Shown: positions 55,842 to 64,000 of the stretch, piece after piece
Numbering within the stretch: the first letter of the stretch is position 1
Layout: each line of letters starts with the position of its first letter
NCBI GenBank assembly: GCA_024811115.1
Contig: JAKOGH010000763.1
Coordinates: 1 to 64,000, forward strand
Direction of reading: 5' to 3'
DNA: 64,000 bases
DNA from: Terana coerulea
Lineage: Eukaryota > Basidiomycota > Agaricomycetes > Polyporales > Phanerochaetaceae
The notes under the pieces: generated by a model
What the model saw: only the letters and a program-made list of their open reading frames with translations
Told to the model about the DNA's origin: nothing
Database searches by the model: none
Made by a program: the position numbers and the translations under genes

Positions 55842-58800
55842 TTACACGTCCGGCAAGTCCACTGTCCCCCGCTCTGGCGAAGCCTCCCACGGGATTGGCG
55901 AGCCTTCCTCCCGGGCCTCATCTGCTCGCTCGTTGGGCACATCGTCCGCCTGCGTCGCGCGCACGAGGACGTGCTCCGCGTCGTCCGCGTCGTCGTCTGC
56001 CATCGCGACGTCCGCATCCTGGCTTTCCTCCTGGCTCTCCTCGATGATCTCGGTCCGCTGGCTCTCGCTCTGCTGCGAGTCGACCGCCGTGGCCTGCGAG
56101 TCCTGCCGGCCCTTCTTCTTCGGCGCACCCTTCTTGTCTTTTTCTGCCGGTGCGGGCGCGGGCAGCCCGAAGAGCGTCGTCTGCCGCACACCGGTGTCGC
56201 CTTTCTGCGGCTTTGCCTTGCCCTTCGCCGGGCCTATTAACATGCTGTCAGCACTCGGCAGTAAGGGAGAGGAGAAGAGGAGGACTGACGTTTGCCCTTC
56301 GGGTCGCTATCTGCGGCGTCGACTTTGGCGAAGAAGCTCTCGCTCTTGTGCAGCGACCGGTTACCTTCCGCGCCGCGCGCGAACGGGTTCCCGCTCTTCC
56401 CGTTCGCGGCATCTGCCTTGCGCGCGAATGGGTTCGACCCTGGCCAAACCCATATCCATGACAGTCAGCACACTGCCTGCGAATTCAAAACAAAGTCGCG
56501 TACGAGCTCCTCCGGCGCGTGAAGAGACCGCGTCGTCCACCGCTCGCCGCTTTCCGTTCAGCTCGCTAGGCGCGGGCTCCTCGCTGCGCTTTCTTTTCCC
56601 GTCGGCACCTGTGTCCACCTCGTACTCCTCGTCCTCATACACCTCCTCTCGCACCGCCGCACGTGGTCGTGACGGCCCTGCGGCATTCGATGCCGACGGA
56701 GCCGCACGCGCGAGGCCCGGTCGCGGTATCGCAGGCGGGGGCCCAAAGTCCTGGAACGCCTTCCGCCGCCCCCCGTCCGCTCGCGATCCCTCACCGGGCA
56801 CCCGCTCCCGCGGGACCGCCGCCCAGTCCCGCCTCTCCCGCTCCCTTCTCTCCTCCTCCGCGTCCGCGTCGTCCTCGCGCGCCGCCTTGAGCGCGGCGAT
56901 CTTGTCCTGCAGCCCCGCGAGGTGGTAGAACCCCGCGACCTTCGCCGCCGCGTCGTACGACGCGGGCAGGCGCAGCGCATGCACGAGGTCGAGCGCCCGC
57001 GCCCGCGCGTCCGCCTTTGCCGCGGCCTGCAGGAGCGTGATGAGCGTCTTGTCGAGCCCGAGCGTGCGCCGCGCGAGCTCCGCGTCGTCGTCCTGCGACG
57101 CCGACGCGTCGAGTGCATCTTTCAGGACCTGCAGCGCGAGAGACTCGCGCGCGAATCTGGGGAACGTCAGGTGACGGCGACGAGAGGGGGTGGACGGACA
57201 CGTACTGTTCCTCGAGCGGGCCCTCTTTAGGGTCTGCCCGGTTGAAAGGCAGCCGTACAGGCAGCTCTTGGATGAGCGGCCGCGGGAAACCGGGGTGCTC
57301 TTCCCGTCCCTGTGACATACCACACACGTTTAGTATCCCTTTGCCACACCCACACGCGCGCCACGCACCTTCAGAATCAAACACATGAACGCGTCCGCCG
57401 CGACGCCAACCGGCCAGTAGCGCTCCTGCTTGCCTTCTCTTCGCGCTAGTCTCCTCGTATCAAGCAGCCGCACCCACATCGCCTGGTGCGGCCGCCGGAA
57501 GCGCGGAAGCACATGCAGGACGCCGGCAGAGTCAAATATGGCCGGCGCGCCATCTTCGGTGCCCCCGAGCCAGGCGAGCGTGTCGCCGCGTCGTAGGGGT
57601 AGCGCGTCGCGTTGCAGCAGCGTCAGCGAGGACAGTAAAATCAAGCGGTAACCCAGGTTCTGCGCGCCTGTGCTTATGATCGTAATCAACGGAAGGCCAG
57701 AACATATGAAGATGGAAAGAGGGAGGAAAAGACGTACCGTCCATGCTCGTACTGCCCTCGCGCGAGACGACACAGAGCCAGTCCGCGCCGGCGGCCATGC
57801 ACACAAAGTCACCCGGCAGGCTGAGCACCGCACGCTCCATCCCGCCACCCGTCAGGAATATAAGTTCCCCGTCACTCGTCGCCACGATGACATGCGCGCC
57901 GCCTGCGTCTTCCGCCGAGGTTCTCGCTCGGCTGGAGGAGGAAGCGGGTGGCGGAGGGGGTCCGCCGGCGGTGACGCCGAGGATGCGCACGCCTGCGGGT
58001 AGCATGTACGTCCACTCGTCCGCCGCGCCTGCGCCCCATCCGGTGCCGTGCGGCTTGTAGAGTACCTGCGCGGGGTTGTCCCCCTCGGGCGGGCACGCAA
58101 ATACCGCGCCGCGCTCGCCTGCCAACCACACACGCTATAAGGAGGACACACAATGGGTGAAGGTGAGCGAGAGACGCACCAAGCGCCGCAAGGTCGTACT
58201 TGATCGGGTCCTGGAAGTGGTAGCCCGCCCGCGCGGAACGGTCGTGAAACTCGACCGCGACGACGTGGTGCGTATCCTGGTCCGTCACCTCAATCACGCC
58301 AACCATGTTGTACGCTGTTCTCACACGGTCAACATGACTACCACGCAGGGAGGAAGGGACGCACCCAGATACCGCTTCCGGCGCGCCATCGGTGTGCTGC
58401 CTGGCTGGAAGGCCTGCTGCGCCTTCGTCACGCTCACCATCTCGCGCACTCCTGCCTTACTCCATTTCCCATCCACCTTTGCGTCCTTGGCTGCCTCGTC
58501 CTCGTCCTCCATCCCCCACCAAGATCATCCAATATCCAGTCATCATCTCCCACCCCCGCTTCCTCTTGACCCTTCATGTCCCGCGCATCTTCATCCGCAT
58601 ATGCATCTAAATCGACATCCTCGTTTGCGTCAGGGTCGTCCGCCGCCTCGCGCGCCTCTTCTGCGTCGAAGTCAAACAGGTCCGGCGTGCCCTTGCGCTT
58701 CTGCGCACTCGGCAGCGGTTTATTGTTTGTGGAGCTTGCTGCGAAGGCGGGCTTGACGGGGTCGATGCCGTCTTTGGGCACGGGCTGCACCCAGCGCGTG

Positions 58801-60120
58801 AGCACGCCGTCCGCATCAGTCCATGCGAGTAAATTCGTTGTAGGCGACCATGCGAGGGTCGTGATCGCCGCGGGTATTGCATTCTGGAACCTGCATGTTC
58901 GGTAATTGAGTCGTAAAATCTGGGACAGAGGGGGAAGAGACGTGCCGATACATGAGCCGCCGATTGTGCGTTGCCCAGAGGACAAGGCCAGATGCACTCG
59001 CGGCGACGAGATACTGACCGTTGGGCGAGAGCGCGAGCGCGGTGACAGCCCCTGCGCAGGACGCGTCGGCGAATGTGCCGTTCTTTTGCCAGTCGGTACG
59101 TGAAACAGATACTAGTTCTACCGTACACGAGCGATGAATTAGACAGAAGACAGCCAATTGAGGAGGAAGGACGTACCGTGTGTCCGCGCGCCGACATAGA
59201 AGTGCTGTCCCGAGGTATGCCACACCGCCGAAGAATCGTGCTGCCATTCTGGTTTCCTACGTAAACCGCATATAAGCTCAGCAATGGAATCTAGAGACGG
59301 ATAACAGCGTACTCTGGATCGTTCACGGCCGGTATAATCCCCTCAATTACAGTAAGCTGCTTTGGTTCGTCGTCTGCCACGTCCCACACGATGATCTTGC
59401 CATCTGCGCCGCTTGACGTCTGTAACCAAGAGTGGGTTTTACATCAAAATTTACATAAGAGTAGCACCGTACCAAGAGAGAGCCGGATGGATGCCATGTA
59501 ACTTTGCGAACTGCTTTCGAGTGTCCTTTGAGGAGCGTAACTTTGCTGGTGTTTTCAATGTCCACGAGTTTAACGCTTGTTTCACTGTAGAATAAAAGGC
59601 GTTAGCGGTTGAAGTTCCAGATAAATGGCAGAATATGGCTCCGGGCTAGAATATGGCCGTGCCAGCAAACAATCCAGCGCAGAGCATGGCGAGAGACGGC
59701 GCAAACGAAAGAGACAACGTACTCGGATGTAACGGCAATCCTGGTACCCTTCGGATCAACGGCGAGTGCGCGAATAGCGACGCCGACCGCGCTTGTAACC
59801 ATGCCCTGCAGCTCGACCTTTCCCTTCGCGTACTGCCTCACTTCCGAATCCTCGCTACCCGAGAACCACGAACCTCTCTACGTCGCAATCAGCCACGCTC
59901 TATACACCACAAAAATACTACCCACCGCTGCAGCAACAGCTGTAATACCCTCGAGAGCTTCGACGGCGGCGTCAGGCTCCTGGTCGGTGCCCTGGTCTGT
60001 CCTCCATGTCCTGCAGAGGGAGTCGGCGCCGCCGGTGTAGATGTATGCGCCGTCGGAGGAGAAGGCAAGCGCGGTGGCGCCCGGCTGGTGCGCGTTGTTG
60101 ATGAGGGTCGTGCCTGCCAT
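55842..60120 (-). CDS. CTF4: Ctf4/Mcl1 (AND-1) replisome adaptor
   Basis: Ctf4/Mcl1 trimers tie the CMG helicase to DNA polymerase alpha. The start [20 protein letters not shown] (60120; an ATG at 60174 is also possible) opens an N-terminal WD40 domain, with [57 protein letters not shown] and [20 protein letters not shown]. An acidic linker ([20 protein letters not shown]) leads to the Mcl1/SepB middle domain: [59 protein letters not shown] and [11 protein letters not shown] helical region ([40 protein letters not shown]) follows. The disordered tail has [33 protein letters not shown] and RQTTLFGL, a PIP-like motif. About fourteen exons are needed. No HMG box is visible, unlike in animal AND-1. 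Confidence 0.85.
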
Positions 60121-60302
60121 CGTGCACGGCGATGAGGAGGGCGGTGAAGGCGTGGAGGAAGGGGCAACTGTCACGCATCACACGTGGGGACGCGTCGGGT
60201 AACGCGTATGTGATTTCGCCCGTTTGGGCATCGGGCGGTCACCGTCACCCAATCCCGCTCACCTCGAGTCTCGCCGCTGTCGCTACGTCGGACGGTCTAC
60301 AT

Positions 60303-61294
60303 ATGTCGTCTCAGGAGGAGAGCTCTGCCTCTCGCAAACGCGCAAGAGAAGAAGTCGTCGAGACTACACGCCACGAGTAGCTATGGTTTAAGGACGGCAA
60401 CGTCGTCTTGCGCGCCGAGAACACCACATTCAAGGTGCACCAGAGCCTCCTCTCCCGCCAGTCGCCCGGTTTGTAAGGATCTTTTCGAGCTTGGGCAACC
60501 TGTGGAGGAGGAGCAGATCGATGGTGTCCCAGTCGTTACGCTTCATGACTCGCCGCACGAGCTGGCGGATTTTCTCGATGTCATTTACGACGGGGCCAAG
60601 TAAGGAGACACGGTTTGACTCCAATGATAGTGGCTGTATACCCTGATGGCTTTTTAGGCACTTCCATAACGGAGAGAAGCCGCGCTACGCCCTCGTACAA
60701 TCCCTCCTTCGCCTGGGCACCAAGTACCAGATTGACGAACTACGAGAGAAAGCCCTCCGTGCTCTCGAATCGTTTCTTCCCGGCACCCTAGAGCTCTGGG
60801 ACCAAGCACGGCAAGAACCACCAAATTCTGTACACCTCGGGCGACGTTATCGCCATGGTGAACATCACTCGCGAGTTAGACCTCCCAGCCCTTCGTCGAC
60901 GAGCCCTGTATCTTTGCTGTCAGCTTCCAGGTCAATCCGTTATCGAAGGAATCGAAGGACCTCATGGCGTATTGCAGAGGCTTGGGCATGCAAATTTTGT
61001 TGCATGTTTCAACGCCCGTCCAATTCTTGCCACGGCGAGGGCCGGGATCATGAACACATGTTTACTGGAGCATTCGCAGGAATGTGAAGGGAAATGGCAG
61101 ACCCACCAATCGGTTCAGACGAGGATTTCACGAATACCTTGGAAGATTTGACGTTGCCGACAAGTTGGTTGACTAGGGCGTTGCAAGGGAAGGAGGACAA
61201 TATTCATGTTGCTTGCGCGGCGAACATAACTTCTCGTGTTACTCGTAAACGTGCTCACGCGTTTCCCTGGATTATCGACGATATGCTCCTTTGA
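60303..61294 (+). pseudogene. BTB/POZ domain gene with stop and frameshifts
   Basis: MSSQEESSASRKRAREEVV is followed by a TAG, then LWFKDGNVVLRAENTTFKVH and QSLLSRQSP. This is the typical start of the basidiomycete BTB family, W-F-x-D-G-N-V-V-L. The next frame gives CKDLFELGQPVEEEQIDGVP and VVTLHDSPHELADFLDVIYD. An intron follows, then YALVQSLLRLGTKYQIDELR and EKALRALESFLPGTLELWD. A further frame gives SGDVIAMVNITRELDLPALR and RRALYLCCQL. At least one stop and two to three frame changes separate these parts. The gene is divergent from CTF4 with only about 180 bases between starts. Confidence 0.75.
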
Positions 61295-61708
61295 AGGCGC
61301 GAGACCGCAGATGAATGCCTGAAGAAAGACCGGTCGGAACTGCGAAGGGCATACAAGAGTGTAGAGAGCTAGAGGGTATTATACGCGATCTCGTTATGGT
61401 TGGTGTGTCTTTCCACCCGTGTACCATATGATAGAACTTGATGTCCTATATTCCTGTCAAGTATTTCTGGTAGACTAGCTATCCAGATATACATCAAACC
61501 TTTGGGGAAAGCCTCCTAGGTGTTATTGCACAATTGGTACTTGGGGTTAGTCACTGAGGTTGCTGCCCGCGGAGCTTAAGAACCTCTCATTTGGCGGTAC
61601 TTACATAGGAGCAAGCGAGAAATACTAACCTCAAATACTAGAGTCCACTTCCAGATCTGTACCCAGTCTTATGCATATGATTGTCACTTGTCTATACACT
61701 CCGTGCAC
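61295..61708. other. Intergenic region
   Basis: Nothing recognised between the BTB pseudogene and the permease 3' end. Confidence 0.4.
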
Positions 61709-63469
61709 TCACCACTGCCCTGATACTTCTCCCCAACATTTCCGTCGTCCTCTTGCGGCTGCATAAACCTTCGCCACCGGTCCATCATACACCTTTCTCG
61801 CATGCACGACATACATCAATGCCGACAGCGACATGACAGCCACGAATATGACGACCGCCCAGTTCATTGTCGTCGGCGTCGGGTGCCGTGGCGCAGGCCA
61901 GAAGCCCCAGAAGAAACCCCAGACGGAGTATGTCAACGCGATGCTGTTCACCAGCACGCCGTACCGCCCCAACCCGCCACCCGCCGCGCCCTCGTCCACG
62001 TTACGCCCGAAGGGTCTCCACCGCGCGGGAACAAGGGGCTCGTTTCGCAGCCGCTTGAGGAGGACACAGAAGATGCTGATGGTGTATGTCGCCATGAGTG
62101 CCACAACGGAGATACTAAGGAACGCGTTGAACGCCGCGGCCGAGCCGATGTTGATGAGGCTGAAGACGACGGTGTAGAGGATGGTGACGATAATGGAGTT
62201 GACCGGCGCGTTGTAGCCTGTATGGACTTTCCCAATGAATTGAGAGAACGGAAGGCCTTTGTCCCGGGCGAAGGCAAACGTCTGTCGAGAAGTGCTCGCC
62301 ATGCAGGAGGTCGCGATGAACACCAGCAGCAAGAACAGGACGAACGTCAGGCCGGTCGCGCCCGCCGGCGAGGTGGTCATCTGGGAGAAGAGGTACACGA
62401 TGGGGTAGCCGGTCGGGCTCGCGAGCGCATCCGCGGTGTTGCCGATGCAGAAACAGTACGTGACGAGGACGATGAGGGTTGGCGGCATGTTGGCGAGGTA
62501 CGCCCACCACATCGAGCGCGGCACGACGAGACCCGACTCTTGCGTCTCCTCCGCCATGTGTGCGGCGGCATCCTCGCCCACGAGTGCGAACATCGCGGTT
62601 ACTTGGCCGATGAGCACGGCGACGCCGGGGTTGTTCCAGCCCGTGCCGTTGTCCTGGAAGACCAGGAGCGCCTGGTTGCCTGACTGCTTCACAGGTGCCA
62701 TGGCCCACATTGCCGCCACGAATGGCACGAAGGACACGAAATGTAAGACTGCAAAGACTCCTTCCAGGAGAGCGAGAATATGGGCTGCAAAGATGTTGAA
62801 AAGACCTATAAAAACAGCTCAATAAAATTGATAGAGTCATATTGCAGTAGCGTACTCACCGATGCCTGTGACAAACGCAATGCCAAGCAATGTCTGGTGC
62901 CATCTCTGAGGGATGTAATCCGGGCTGTTAAGTATAATCATAGCCTGCACTACTTCCGCGAACAGGAATGCGTTGACGAGGACGGCATCTTGCCAAGCAA
63001 GCGTGCTGAGCCAGCCCTGCGTATAGCTCAAAATCTTCTGGTATTTCCGCGGCGCGAACTCAGATACCTGCACAATTCAGAGAACATATCAGCTACTTGT
63101 ACAATAAAGACTGGTAAAACGCACCCAGTGGTATTGCCCTCCAGCAGTGGGCGCCATGCTCGCCATCTCAGCAAGCGATAAGACGATGAACGACTGCCCG
63201 AAGTATCCCCAGATGCACGACCAGAAGAGACCCGCTGTCCCGCCCGCGACAAGGGCCGGCGACGAGGCCAGGAGCAGCAGTTCCCAGGTGCCCATCAAGC
63301 AGCTCGTGAGCGCCATCGAGGTCACGAAATTGAAGTTGCGGACGAACTCCTGCTTCTTGCCCATACGCTTCATGTCTCTATGGTCGTTGGCGGCGCCGTG
63401 GTAGACTACAGGCTCTGCTACGTCGTTGATACCGGAGGCCATGATAACTGCCTCTTGTTTTTCGGACAT
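61709..63469 (-). CDS. Amino-acid/GABA/choline-type permease (APC superfamily)
   Basis: A 12-helix plasma-membrane or vacuolar transporter of the fungal UGA4/HNM1-like group. It starts MSEKQEAVIMASGINDVAE at 63469, then KQEFVRNFNFVTSMALTSCL, WGYFGQSFIVLSLAEMASMA and PTAGGQYHWVSEFAPRK, the usual PTAGGQY-x-W signature. The third exon has SYTQGWLSTLAWQDAVLVNA. The main exon has NNPGVAVLIGQVTAMFALVG, EDAAAHMAEETQESGLVVPR, FIATSCMASTSRQTFAFARD, KGLPFSQFIGKVHTGYNAPV, NSIIVTILYTVVFSLINIGS and YGVLVNSIALTYSVWGFFWG. It ends RRKCWGEVSGQW. Three introns are seen. The frame is intact. The substrate cannot be told from sequence alone. Confidence 0.88.
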
Positions 63470-64000
63470 GGTGGGTGTGCAGTGATGCCTGGCGACCCTG
63501 AAGATAGCGGCCAGCTTCGCATTAAAAACGCAGAGGTGGTATTTAGACGTGTGACCTCGGGGAAGCTGATACTCAGTTCCACGTGCATCTGAGAAGCTGC
63601 TCGCAGCTGCGGGTGTTCCTCCGATAGGGCTCGGGAACGGTGGTAAGAGGATAGGCTTTGATTCCTTCACATACAAACGAGCAGAAGTCCCACGGAAGAT
63701 GTGCATTACCGAGACAGTGCTTGGATAGGTGGATCGTAAAATCCTTCTTGAGAAAGGTCCTGCGCTTGGGAGAGGCAGAGATTATTACTCTATACAAAAA
63801 CATCCGACGTACACTCACCATGCTGTACCTGGGATCGTCTGAGGCAAAATCATGTTTGGGTCTGCAGGATGAGCACAAACAGATACCGCCAAAACCTGAT
63901 ATTCATGACTTCCACTAATTTCCGCGTCGTCTTGAAGATCCTATCGAGAAGACAGGCTTTTGCGTTGGAACGGACACTGGAGACATCGGTGATACCCAGA
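63470..64000. other. Upstream region of the permease, to the window edge
   Basis: A 101-codon minus-strand frame (63573-63878) has no motif and I do not call it. Otherwise this is a promoter region. Confidence 0.4.

Noticed and set aside
55933..56928. A 331-codon plus-strand open frame opposite CTF4
   Set aside because: The Ser/Ala/Arg-rich translation is the mirror of the CTF4 tail, and the minus strand has family motifs and splice sites.
63573..63878. A 101-codon minus-strand frame at the right edge
   Set aside because: No motif or splice support; it lies in the likely promoter of the permease.
1..64000. CRISPR arrays, operons, rRNA or tRNA genes
   Set aside because: The window is fungal nuclear DNA with spliced genes. 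I saw no array of spaced repeats and no convincing tRNA or rRNA sequence.

Overview
The window looks like nuclear DNA from a basidiomycete fungus, probably an Agaricomycete of the wood-decay/polypore kind. Genes are split by many short GT-AG introns of about 50-60 bases, coding third positions are GC-rich, and several families are typical of that group: multipass membrane proteins with a GDTIVIWRAW-type motif, F-box and BTB families, hAT and Ty3/Gypsy elements. There are no operons. Names rest on motifs read by eye, not on searches.

Layout. Positions 1-7767 are mobile DNA: the 5' part of a minus-strand Ty3/Gypsy-type LTR retrotransposon (gag pseudogene, then a long LTR), split by a complete 4.4-kb hAT transposon (3137-7523) with an 8-bp target duplication. 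The LTR lies against an ORF (7803-9077) that has lost its start. Next come a multipass membrane protein (9903-11274, -), CDC24-like RhoGEF (12476-15632, -), a gene-poor 3-kb gap, a THI6-type bifunctional thiamine enzyme (18835-21108, +), a phytanoyl-CoA dioxygenase-like enzyme (21198-22641, -) and a RAP1-type telomere protein with a BRCT domain and three Myb-like repeats (22994-25784, -).

From 26.7 to 38.9 kb are two convergent paralogues of an unnamed multipass membrane family, a TAPT1/Emp65-type protein, a disordered Pro/Ser-rich protein and a PalI/SUR7-type membrane protein. From about 39.1 to 48.5 kb is a decayed tandem segmental duplication. Each unit holds a small secreted-protein gene (-) followed by an F-box-like gene (+), and the first F-box copy is split by a 754-bp TA-flanked inverted-repeat element. 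The last part has a third copy of the unnamed membrane family (49507-50697, +), aldehyde dehydrogenase (-), a mitochondrial transcription factor B-like protein (+), Ctf4/Mcl1 (-), a BTB pseudogene (+) and an amino-acid/GABA-type permease (-).

The housekeeping genes cover polarity (CDC24), replication (Ctf4), telomeres (RAP1), mitochondrial expression and thiamine synthesis, with no evident shared pathway. Several conserved genes carry one-base frameshifts, often in short G/C runs, which suggests either base-level sequence errors or a decaying haplotype. The most unusual parts are the duplicated secreted-protein/F-box block, the nested transposons and the RAP1 domain layout.
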